Source of the DNA: Paenibacillus sp. NAIST15-1
GTDB lineage: Bacteria > Bacillota > Bacilli > Paenibacillales > Paenibacillaceae
Assembly: GCF_001894745.1 (NCBI RefSeq)
Contig: NZ_BBYF01000013.1
Span: 62,001-126,000 of the forward strand
Direction of reading: 5' to 3'
DNA: 64,000 bases
In this document: piece by piece, positions 58,201 through 63,200 of the stretch
Numbering within the stretch: the first letter of the stretch is position 1
How the letters are laid out: each line of letters starts with the position of its first letter
Made by a program: the position numbers and the translations under genes
The notes under the pieces: model-generated
Told to the model about the DNA's origin: nothing
What the model saw: the letters and a program-made list of their open reading frames with translations, nothing else
Databases searched by the model: none

Positions 58201-59996
58201 AGTTGTGCGCGTATTTCACAGCAGAGCGCTCGCTCACGGCGGGCGAGCTGCGGGCAGCATTGTCGCAGGAGCTGCCAGGCTACATGATTCCGTCCTACTT
58301 CGTACAGTTGGAGCGGCTGCCGCTGACGCCGAATGGGAAGATCGATCGGAGAGCGCTGCCGAAGCCAGAAGGCGGCATTGAGACTGGAACGGAGTATGTC
58401 GCGCCGCGTACAGATACGGAAGCAAGACTTGCAAGCATTTGGCAGGATGTATTGGGGTTAGCAAGCGTAGGCGTGAAGGACAACTTCTTCGAGCTGGGCG
58501 GTCACTCGCTGCGGGCAACGACGCTGGTGAGCAGGCTGTACAAGGAAATGAACGTCAACTTCCCGTTAAGAGGTGTGTTCCGTCATCCGACTATCGAGGA
58601 GATGTCTCAAGCAATCTCGCAAATGGAGACCTCATGGTATACAGCCATTCCGATTGCCGAGGAGCAAGAATACTATCCGTTATCTTCGGCTCAGTTGCGA
58701 CTCTATATCATGAGCCAGCTGGAAGGAAGCGAGCTCAGCTACAATATGCCTGGCATGTTGGTGCTTGAAGGACAGCTGAATCGAGATCAATTCCAGACAG
58801 CATTTTTGAAGCTCATCGCTCGTCACGAGACTTTACGTACTGGCTTTGAGATGGTAGACGGCGAGCCGATGCAGCGCATCCATCGCAATACGGAATTCGC
58901 TATTGACTACAGACAGGTATCCGAGGACGAAGTTCCGGAGATGATTGGACAATTTATCCGACCGTTCGACCTGGAGCATCCGCCATTATTGCGGGTCGGG
59001 TTGTTCGAAGTTGGGCAGGATCGGCATATTCTCGTCTTTGATATGCACCATATCATTTCTGACGGTGTCTCAATGAGCAATTTAGTTGATGAATTTACTC
59101 GATTGTATGCGAATGAAGAACGGCCGCCGCTGCGTATCCAGTACAAGGATTATGCGGTATGGCAGCAGACGAGTGAGAATCTTGAGAGGCTGAAGCACCA
59201 AGAAGACTATTGGATGAGTATGCTGCAAGGCGATCTTCCGAACACAGAGTTGCCGTTGGATTATGATAGAGCGGCGGTTCGCAGCTTCGAAGGGGAGCAG
59301 ATCGAATTCGAAATTAACCCGGTAGTGACGGGTCAGCTGAACCAACTTGCTTCTAATCATGAGTGCACACTGTACATGGTCTTAATGTCCGCCTATCAGA
59401 TTCTGTTATCCAAATATTGCGGTCAGGATGACATTATTGTCGGTACTCCTGTTGCGGGTCGCAATCATGCCGATTTGGAGCCGTTGATCGGTATGTTCGT
59501 CAATACCCTCGCGATTCGTAACCGTCCGCAGGGCGATAAAACGTTCCAATCGTTCTTGGCAGAGGTGAAAGAGACAACATTAGGTGCATTCGAACATCAG
59601 GAATATCCATTCGAGGAACTGATTGACCTCTTGAAGCTGCAGTGGGAGACAAGCCGCAATCCATTGTTCGATACGGTGTTCGTCCTCCAGAATACGGAGG
59701 AGCGTGAAGCCGGAATCGGTGGATTGACGATATCACCTTACGTGACAGATGACTCGGTCAGCGCGAAGTTCGATCTGACGCTGTCTGTATCGGAAGAAGA
59801 CGATGGGATGAAGGGAAGCTTCCTGTATGCTTCCAAGCTGTTCAAAGCAGCTGGCATACACAGAATGATGAGAGATTACTTGTCAATCCTGTCCCAAGTA
59901 TGCGAGAACCCTCGCATCCGCATTCAAGATATTTCGATAAGTGGACAGCAGACACAGGAAAAGAGCAAGATCGATACGATCGAGTTCGCGTTCTAA
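40719..59996 (+). CDS. pbtB: NRPS PbtB: modules 6-10, ending in the C domain of module 11
   Basis: A 6,425-aa synthetase from ATG 40719 (GAGGGGAG about 10 nt upstream; the in-frame ATG 40638 has no ribosome site). Order: C-lobe-A-T / C-A-T-E / C-A-T-E / C-A-T / C-A-T / C. Carrier serines: S792, S1834, S3368, S4890, S5930. HH motifs begin at H972, 2021 (E), 2500, 3549 (E), 4023, 5070 and 6110. Pocket readings: DGMITAEVVK (unassigned), DVGDVVSIDK (cationic), DVWHFSLVDK (Ser), DGFFLGVVFK (Ile), DVQFIAHVVK (Pro). Paenibacterin residues 6-10 are Val, D-Lys, D-Ser, Ile, Pro, which fits except for the odd first code. The N-terminal ~235 residues are only the second half of a C domain. There is no thioesterase; the protein ends DTIEFAF. 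Confidence 0.93.
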   Translation: MAFDKEIEFWKAKLDTEDTPTTLPYTSTPSSEAARHYSVSVTMPAEISERIIRMSKGSHQAAFMILLGGIQCLLHKYTSENRIVIGMPIVRKAGEKRLPINQVVLLKENVNEELTFKSLLTSLKQSFTEAIRHQHIPFRLITEQMNVQEKNGLPVINTMAALKNIHTVNFIPTVVADVLFQFEFEAENLLLSVVYNERVYDSVFISQIIEHLQRVLSIVLLEPNTNLGDLRLLSDEETSLLLHGFNTTAAEYPRDRTIHELFTEQARRTPNAVAAVYGQQQLTYAELNGRANRLARTLQNAGVRSDQLVGIMAERSLEMIVGLLAIMKAGGAYVPIDPEYPQERIRYMLEDSGAQTLMLQDHLRERVTYEGTIVDMNSEHNYHDDETELSSVSDSSNLAYVIYTSGTTGNPKGVMIEHRSAVNALLWRIRTYGHSSFDRVLQLFSFSFDGFVMSAFCSLLSGAGLFLLKEEDAKDPLALHGAISQSGITHFICVPNLYGALLNVMQAESVSTLRTVTLAGESVSSALVARSKEQLPDVKLFNEYGPTENSVVATCAIGLEKDQPITIGTPISNASVLILNTSGELQPLHVPGELCIAGEGLARGYLNRPELTEEKFAAHPFVPGERIYHTGDSARWLPNGTIEYLGRIDHQVKIRGFRIELGEIESSLKKVAGVREVIVDARPDGNGQHMLCAYMVADAELTVTELREALSSNLPDYMIPSHFVQMEQLPLTPSGKLDRKSLPDPQANMAIGTEYIAPRTPLEERLAQIWQESLGVERVGIKDNFFALGGHSLRAATLASKLHKELNVNVPLRDLFRNPTIEELALLMEGMEQQEFSAIERVKESEYYSVSSAQKRLYVLQQLEGAEQSYNMPGAMLLEGLLDRERLEASFRKLIARHETLRTGFELMDGEPVQKVYQDVSFAIEYMQTSEAEAAQKAREFIRAFDLMTPPLMRVGLIEMAPDRHVLLYDMHHIISDGASMGVVVEEFARLYGGEELPPLRIQYKDFAAWQQSEAQQKRSKQQEAYWLQAFSGELPVLELPTDYARPAIQSYEGETYEFTVDSDISTALQRLAADSGTTLYMVLLAAYTVLLHKYTGQEDIVVGTTNAGRMHDDLQPLIGMFVNTLAIRNYPAGESTFRAYLEQVKEQALAAFEHQEYPFEELVEKLHVTRDMSRNPLFDTMFSLQNMENKDFELPGLQLKPYGFEHQISKFDLSLDVAEGADGLACSLEYASSLYRQDTIVRMADHYRQLLHSIAQSPEAQISVLGMLTTGEQEQIRFKFNHDPSEMEQKHTVHQLFEEQAALTPERTAVVHENEQLSYRELNERANRLARTLRQHGVQPEQLVGILADRSLDMIVGIMAILKAGGAYVPIDPKYPEERIRYMLEDSKANVLVTQSHLQSLSSFDGTWVLLDEESSYAEDAANLVSITEPQHLAYVIYTSGTTGQPKGAMIEHRQLTVMAKAWECEYRLREESIRWMQWASFSFDVFSGDLIRALLHGGELVLCPEHARANPAAIYELIRKHRLHMFDCTPSIVIPLMEYVYENKLDISSLKLVAVGSDYCPPDEFQKMLDRFGSQFRIINSYGVTETCIDASYYEPTTPTVPRALPIGKPLPGVTMYIMDGQRSLLPVGVIGELYIGGPCVGRGYWNRPEMTSEKFVADPFLQDHRMYRTGDLARWMPDGNIEYLGRIDHQVKIRGYRIENGEVESKLLKVETVRESVVVARQDPNGTKALCAYFVADRNLTVSELRSALADELPAYMIPSYFVQLDRLPLTPNGKVDRKALPAPEAGAHTGIEYVAPRTEEELALANVWQTVLGIERVGVLDHFFELGGDSIKSIQVASRLQQAGYKLEIRDLFKYPTIAQLGSHLQRVSKVADQGEVSGDVPLTPILGWFFEQQFADAHHYNQSIMLYRREGFNEAAIRNVLQAVTEHHDALRIVFRRNDQGDYTAWNRAIEEGELFHLEVLNLTGSASGDHEQNVRQIIEAKATEIQRGFDLHDGPLARAGLFRTDEGDHLLLVMHHGVVDGVSWRILLEDIATGYEQALKGEPVRLPAKTDSFRTWANQLASYARSEAMIEEQVFWEQAEANATSILPLPKDFEAKTSLQQDSESVVVEWSREETDMLLKHVHRAYNTDMNDILLAALGMAIQQWCGHEKALVTLEGHGRENIMPELDISRTVGWFTSEYPFLLESDPNKSLSYRIKRMKENLRRIPNKGIGYGIHRYLSDSGTENVSRSEASAQPEISFNYLGQFDQDLQNNEMEVSSYSGGAEISVRQARNTTLDFNGMISAGVLALEVSYSSKQYRRDTIDRLAGLLKGSLQEIVAHCASKDKPELTPSDVLVNGLGIEDLERIAEQTRDLGDIENIYALTPMQKGMWFHNAMDGQAGAYFEQTRFSIQGELDVQLFASSLDVIATRHAVLRTNFFSGWNGELLQIVYRNKNLEFSYEDLTELPEHEKQDRVEAMAQADKQRGFNLERDALMRVSVLRTSVNCSHVIWSSHHILMDGWCLPQLTQEWLETYSDSVNGRSSSRSGASPYSLYIEWLYRQDYTAASQYWSDYLSDYDQQTVLPQKKSSGRSDVYIADNLVFELGEALTAKMHRVAKQHQLTLNTLMQAAWGIILQKYNNTGDAVFGGVVSGRPAEIPGIESMIGLFINTIPIRVVCEADDRFADVMKQLQEKALESGRYDYYPLYDIQALSAHKQDLINHILVFENYPMEEQMEQAGDERGQLNITDVRVAEQTSYDFNLVVMPGEDMMIRLEYNAAMYVRADMERVRQHLIHVLEQVTADPAIAVKDVRLATDVEKAELLTAFNDTEVEYPREQMIHRMFEEQVQRTPDAAAVLYGADTMTYQEMNDRANQLARTLRAAGVVPDQIVGIMAERSLELMVGIMGILKAGGAYVPIAPDYPEERIRYMLDDSEAQVLIVQGSVGEAIDFAGRVINLDDADSYDQDNSNLEVVNKPTDIAYIIYTSGTTGRPKGVMVEHTSVINRLLWMQKRYPIDANDTIMQKTAITFDVSVWELFWWAFVGSKVLMLPVGGEKNPAAIVEAIEQYDITTMHFVPSMLHAFLEHIEQLPEAERDRLSPLQQVFTSGEALLASQVERFHQYVVPASGARLINLYGPTEATVDVTYFDCELGQTYVSVPIGKPIDNTRIYIVNEHNQVQPIGIAGELCIAGVGLARGYWNRPELTEEKFVLVPSVGERMYRTGDLARWLPDGNIEYLGRIDHQVKIRGYRIELGELETALLNIDAVRETVVVAREDESGQKSLCAYYVADGEATVSDLRAALAAELPSYMIPSYFVRLEQMPLAPNGKLDRKALPAPERSLQVESEYVAPRTEAEQMLATVWQAVLGIERVGITDHFFELGGDSIKSIQVAARMQQAGFKLEIRDLFKYPTVTQLVPYMQPINRTADQGEVVGEVPMTPILHWFEHQQFANPHHFNQSVMLYRKDGFVADAVRKALHKLVEHHDALRIVIQRTEQGEFSLWNRSLVEGELFSMEEIDLTDQSDFAAAIEAEANHIQGSIDLQAGPLVKAGLFHGSDGDHLLLVIHHAVIDGVSWRILLEDLALGYEQALNQRQVRLPMKTDSFRTWAEQLVEYANSSAMDKESAYWLGVAQTKVAALPKDSECTVSLQRDSESVVLEWNREDTERLLKHVHRAYNTEMDDILLTALGRALMKWRGIERILVTLEGHGRESIIQGMDITRTVGWFTTEYPFELVTEANDSLGSQIKKVKEDLRRIPNKGIGYGLFRYLSNSGKQAWNDAPTTQIRYNYLGQFDADLSNNELSVSPYASGSEISDEQERKYPLDINGVIAEGQLTLGLSYSVKEYRKETMEKLGDFLTESLKEIIAHCESQERTQLTPSDVLFKGLSLEWLDRISSQMQHIGEIENVYALTPMQKGMWFHSAMDSLTGAYHEQTMFTLEGTLDVELFSSSLNELAKRHAVLRTNFISGPQGEPVQVVFRNKPIGFSFQDVRALNEEEQQSFIKEAVSSDQLLGFDLAQGALIRVSAIRTGELSCRVLWSSHHILMDGWCLPQLMQELFDTYAALLQKKSPDRTAVPAYSQYIEWLGQQDEEAAGTYWSAYLADYDQVTEIPQESSAGIDSEPYKAEKWSRELDAGLSASISRTARQHQVTLNTLLQAAWGVILQKYNGTNDVVFGSVVSGRPAEVPGIETMIGLFINTIPIRVKCEGSTSFAELMGLLQEQALESGKYDYYPLYEIQSRSALKQNAIRQIMVFENYPMDEQLEQAGGDEHGMPSLTDVAVEEQTNYDFNLIVVPGEQISIRFDYNANRFVQADMERLMGHLNNILEQIVDNPRIAVEDLELATEAEKSEVVQSFNDTFTNYPRDMMLHRLFEEQAERHTDAVAISFRDVQMTYRDLNDRANRLARTLRAVGVGTDKLVGLMSERSPDMIIGILAILKAGGGYVPIDPEYPEERIRYMLEDSGARIMLAQQHLTGKIPVMDASPLDAIINLDTETSYDSNGSNLEANTDASSENLACVIYTSGTTGKPKGNLTTHRNIVRVVRETEYIDITNHDNVLQMSSYAFDGSTFDIYGALLNGAKLVLVPHETLLEVRQLAELIVQEKISVMFITTAYFNVLVDVQASCLSNIRAILFGGERVSVSHVRKALNHVAPGTLKHVYGPTESTVFATCHDVYEVPENAVTVPIGRPISNTSIYIVDANNKLQPVGVAGELCVAGDGLARGYLNRPDLTAEKFVDSPYVQGERMYRTGDLAKWLPDGSIEYVGRIDQQVKIRGYRIELGEIEAQLLNVEDVQEAVVVARDTDTSEKQLCAYYVAMRPLEANHLREVLGQAMPSYMLPAHFIQLEQLPLTPNGKVDRKALPAPEEGRSGETFVAPRTPLEAQLVQIWQDVLGISSVSVTDHFFELGGHSLKATLLVNRLHQELNIELPLKDVFQYPTLEVMAKRLSNAEGSRHVSIPVAAPSQHYPVSSAQKRLYILHQLEGAELSYNMPNMMLLEGAVDLGRLEEAFKRLIERHDTLRTGFEIVNGEPVQRIYPEVDFAIEHVLANEEGASKLMQQFVRSFQLEKPPLLRIGVIELAEERSILMFDMHHIISDGTSMGILINEFVRLYSGEELTPLRIQYKDYAVWQQSDTQQEAMKLQEGYWLKVLGGELPVLEMPTDSIRPTTQSFRGDLLQFDLDPLRSAGLRRIAAENGATMYMVLLALYKTMLHKYSAQEDIIVGTPIAGRNHGDLQPLLGMFVNTLAIRSYPAASKTFLSYLDEIKETTLAAFENQNYPFEALVEQVQVMRDMSRNPVFDTMFILQNADQGEMKIDGVRLQSVPNEHTVSKFDLTFQAEEDEAEIVCSIEYATDLFKRGTIERMARHFEQLVDSVLDNPQASLSNLSMVTNEEKALLQDKFNDTDMAHPSDKTVHELFAEQVERTPDAVAVVSGCEQLSYGELNRKANQLAWKLREYGVTAEQPVGIIVERTLNTVVAVMAVLKASGTFVPIDPEYPETRIRYMLADSGAKLVLAQSELPGIIPDDVRLIDVRDKSLYQGDGADVPNGSKPSNLLYIIYTSGTTGNPKGVMLEHGNMVNLLHYQQKGTNIPMPSRILQYASGSFDVCYQEMFSALLFGGSLYMVDNEMRKDPVRLFQEIEKHEIDVMFIPVAFLKFIFAEPEWAEAFPRCVRHIITAGEQLVVTPQVQACLKRLDICLHNHYGPSETHVVTTYTMTPEVIEVGLPPIGKPIANTSIYIVNDSFDLQPIGVKGELYVSGAGVGRGYWGRTDLTEEKFLDNPFAPGERLYKTGDVARWLPDGSIEYVGRSDHQVKIRGFRIELGEVESQLLHVPAVQEATVVALEDHAGQKQLCAYFTAERSLTAGELRAALSQELPGYMIPSYFVQLERLPLTPNGKIDRRALPKPEGGIETGTEYVAPRTDTEARLASIWQDVLGLASVGVKDNFFELGGHSLRATTLVSRLYKEMNVNFPLRGVFRHPTIEEMSQAISQMETSWYTAIPIAEEQEYYPLSSAQLRLYIMSQLEGSELSYNMPGMLVLEGQLNRDQFQTAFLKLIARHETLRTGFEMVDGEPMQRIHRNTEFAIDYRQVSEDEVPEMIGQFIRPFDLEHPPLLRVGLFEVGQDRHILVFDMHHIISDGVSMSNLVDEFTRLYANEERPPLRIQYKDYAVWQQTSENLERLKHQEDYWMSMLQGDLPNTELPLDYDRAAVRSFEGEQIEFEINPVVTGQLNQLASNHECTLYMVLMSAYQILLSKYCGQDDIIVGTPVAGRNHADLEPLIGMFVNTLAIRNRPQGDKTFQSFLAEVKETTLGAFEHQEYPFEELIDLLKLQWETSRNPLFDTVFVLQNTEEREAGIGGLTISPYVTDDSVSAKFDLTLSVSEEDDGMKGSFLYASKLFKAAGIHRMMRDYLSILSQVCENPRIRIQDISISGQQTQEKSKIDTIEFAF
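43210..47780 (+). other. Module 7: LCL - A(Lys/Orn-like) - T - E
   Basis: C domain with MHHIISDG (H972). The A pocket DVGDVVSIDK belongs to the same cationic family as modules 1 and 4, but with Asp in place of Glu at position 278. Carrier [11 protein letters not shown] (S1834). E domain HHGVVDGVSW (H2021). This fits D-Lys in paenibacterin. Confidence 0.82.
47785..52340 (+). other. Module 8: DCL - A(Ser) - T - E
   Basis: D-C-L domain with HHILMDGWC (H2500). The A pocket DVWHFSLVDK = Ser; the A core is near-identical to module 5. Carrier GGDSIKSIQ (S3368). E domain HHAVIDGVSW (H3549), so D-Ser is expected. Confidence 0.86.
52345..55500 (+). other. Module 9: DCL - A(Ile) - T
   Basis: D-C-L domain with HHILMDGWC (H4023). 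The A pocket DGFFLGVVFK differs from the known Ile code DGFFLGVVYK only at position 331. Carrier GGHSLKATL (S4890). Confidence 0.83.
55510..58620 (+). other. Module 10: LCL - A(Pro) - T
   Basis: C domain with MHHIISDG (H5070). The A pocket DVQFIAHVVK is a Pro code (compare DVQLIAHVVK of GrsB). It is marked by FDVCYQEMF, IITAGEQ and HNHYGPSETH. Carrier S5930. Confidence 0.86.
58630..59993 (+). other. C-terminal condensation domain of PbtB (belongs to module 11)
   Basis: A complete L-C-L domain (YPLSSAQLRLYI at residue 5986, HHIISDG at 6110) closes PbtB and ends IDTIEFAF. It must pair with the C lobe-A-T at the start of PbtC, just as at the PbtA/PbtB joint. Confidence 0.85.
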
Positions 59997-60018
59997 AATG
60001 TGCTGGCAGCAGGTATTG

Positions 60019-60042
60019 CGGTAAGGCAGCAACGCCTTACCG
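60019..60042 (+). other. Hairpin downstream of pbtB
   Basis: CGGTAAGGC (60019-60027) pairs perfectly with GCCTTACCG (60034-60042) over a 6-nt loop, 22 nt after the pbtB stop. It lacks a T-run (TCTCCACC follows). Possible 3'-end protecting or pausing structure. Confidence 0.5.
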
Positions 60043-60188
60043 TCTCCACCCTGAGAAACCGCGCTTATCGAACGATCATAGCTAGGGTTGCAGCTCTATC
60101 AATTTGGTTAACTAGGTGCACAACCTTGTTCTACATTTGTACATGTACACAAGCGATACATGCTGAGCTTGGAATTATGTAATTGCGG

Positions 60189-60224
60189 GAGCGCGTGCCC
60201 GCTGTGGGGACGCGCTCTTCTATT
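60189..60224 (+). terminator. Possible attenuator between pbtB and pbtC
   Basis: GAGCGCGT (60189-60196) pairs with ACGCGCTC (60210-60217), followed by TTCTATT. The stem is GC-rich but the T-run is weak, so partial termination is more likely than complete. It lies 33 nt upstream of the pbtC start. Confidence 0.5.
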
Positions 60225-60257
60225 CCATTACACCCGTTAAGACAGGGAGGTTCACGA

Positions 60258-63200
60258 ATGAAGTCGGTATATGAGAAAGAAGAAGCCTATTGGAATGGAA
60301 TGTTTGATTCGGATGACAGCATGAGCATATTGCCATATTGCAGTACACACGGAAGAGAAGCGAATGCGGATACGAATGCCGCCAAAGTGTCTATGATCCG
60401 TGCACTCCCAACAGATCTGTCAGACAGAATGAACACTCTTGCGAATGGTTCGGATGTTGCCCTGTACATGATTGGATTGGCAGGGGCCACTTGCTTGCTC
60501 CACCATTATACGAACCGAGAAAATGTGCTTGTAGGCATGCCGACAATAGATGAACCGGATGATGACTCATCACCTCGTGACGTACTCATTATGAAGACGA
60601 ATTTGACACGCGAAAGCAGCTTCCGTTCCGTATTGGGGTCAATCAAGACAGCCGTCGGAGGAGCATTGGAGCATCGTCATCTTCCGTTTCGGAAAATGGT
60701 ACACAACCTAAACCTGGAGATGGACACGAACGGATTTCCGGTGATGAATACGGTAGTGTCTTATTCAGCCATACATACCGCTTCTATCGACCTTAGCGTC
60801 AGCTCCGACGTCATATTCCGATTCGATGCGAAGGACAATGGCCTTCATTTGGAGGTGCTTTATGATGAAAGCCGCTATGATGCCTCCTATATTGCCACTC
60901 TATTCGAACATTTTTTCCGACTGCTTCATTTTGTGTTATTCCAGCCAGACCAGCCTATCGGCAATGCCGTGTTATTGTCCGAAGATGAGAAGCATCGCCT
61001 GCTTCATGAATTTAATGATGTGTGGACGGATTTCCCTCGTCAAGCAACACTACATCAGTTCATTGAGGAACATGCGGAGCGACAGCCAGAGGCAATCGCG
61101 GTTTCTTATGAAGATACCAAGCTGACGTATCATGAGCTGAATACCCGGGCGAATCGCCTTGCCAGAACACTTAGATCTGAAGGTGTGCAGCCAGAAGCAC
61201 TAGTTGGGCTCATGGCTGAAAGATCGATCGACATGATTGTTGGGATGCTTGCCGTTTTGAAGGCGGGAGGCGGCTACGTCGCGATTGATCCGGAGTATCC
61301 GGAGGAGCGCGTTCGCTACATGCTGGAAGATTCGGGTGCTCGTGTCATTCTGGTTCAGCAGCATTTGCAGAAGCGTGTGCCAAATACGGAATCAGCAGCT
61401 AGACTCCTTATACTTGACGATGAGCAGTCTTATCATGAGGATGCTTCGAAGTTGGAATCGAAGAGTACAGCTGTAGATTTGGCTTGCGTCATCTACACTT
61501 CGGGGACAACGGGCAATCCCAAAGGTAACCTGACGACACACCGCAATATCGTACGCATCGTGAAGAATACCAACTATATCGAAATTACGGAGCAGGATAA
61601 GGTACTGCAATTATCGAGTTATTCTTTCGATGGCTCCGCGTTCGATATTTTCGGGGCATTAACGAATGGGGCCCAACTGGTTCTTGTTCCTCATCATACA
61701 TTGCTTGATGCACGCAAGCTGGCGGAGCTGATCGAAACGGATCAAATATCGGTCATGCTGATTACTACCGCTTATTTCAATGTTCTTGTTGACGTAAACG
61801 TATCCTGCCTGCGTCATATCCGCGCGATATTGTTCGGAGGCGAGCGCTCCTCTGTCGCGCATGTCCGTAAAGCACTTGAACAGACAGGTCCGGGAAGACT
61901 GAAGCATGCCTACGGCCCTTCTGAAAGCACGGTATATGCGACATGGCATGATGTGACAGAGATTCCGGAGCGAGCCGTAAGTGTACCGATCGGTCGTCCA
62001 ATCAGTAATACAGCCATTTATATCGTCAATGAACGAAATGATTTACAGCCAATAGGGGTACCCGGTGAGCTGTGTGTAGCGGGAGAAGGGTTAGTTCGCG
62101 GATATTTGAACCGTCCAGAACTGACTGCACAGAAATTCGTTGATAATCCGTTCGTACCGGGAGAGCGCATGTATCGTACTGGGGACTTGGCGAGATGGCT
62201 GCCGGACGGAACGATTGAATATGTTGGCCGAATGGATGATCAGGTGAAAATCAGAGGTCATCGCATCGAGATTGGGGAAGTAGAGGCGCAGCTGCTCAAA
62301 GTGGCGCCGATTCAGAAGGCGACGATTGTCGTCCGAGGCCGCGAGGACGGAGAGAAGCAGCTGTGCGCATATTATGTAGCAGATCGTCTGCTTCCTGCAG
62401 GCGAGATTAGAACAATGCTTGCCAAAGAACTGCCTAGTTATATGATTCCGGCATACTTCATTCAGCTTGAACAGATGCCGTTGACGACTAACGGCAAGGT
62501 AGATCGCAAAGCCCTGCCAGAACCGGAAGAGCACGTACAAGCAGAGACGGAATATGTGGCGCCTAGAAGTGAACAGGAAATTCGGCTTGCGAGAGTCTGG
62601 CAGGAAGTGCTCGGTCTAAGCCGAGTCGGTGCAAAGGATCATTTCTTCGAGCTGGGCGGCCATTCATTACGAGCGACGACACTGGTCAGCAAGCTGCACA
62701 AAGAAGAGAATATCAGCCTGTCTCTGCGCGATGTGTTCCGCAATCCTACTTTGGAAGCGATGGCCGCGCTCATGGAAGATGCTCAAGGACGCAAATTCGC
62801 ATCCATCCCGACAGTTGAGGAGAAGGATGTATATCCGGTATCTTCGGTGCAGAAGAGATTGTTCATTTTGCATCAGCTGGAAGGAGCTGAGCAGAGCTAT
62901 AACATGCCAGGGGCATTACTGCTTGAGGGCGATGTTGACCGGAACCGATTGGAGTATGCATTCCGTCAGCTGATCACACGTCACGAAACGCTTCGCACCG
63001 GCTTTGAAATGGTGAATGGAGAACCTGTGCAGCGCATTTATCCGACTGTTGATTTTGTAGTGGAAGAGATGTCAGTCCTGGAAAGGTCGGAAGTCGAGGA
63101 GAAAATCCGGCAATTCATTCGCGCTTTCGATCTGTCCACAGCGCCACTGTTCAGGGCGGGGCTGATTGAGCTTGCTCCTCAGCGTCACATTCTCCTGTTC

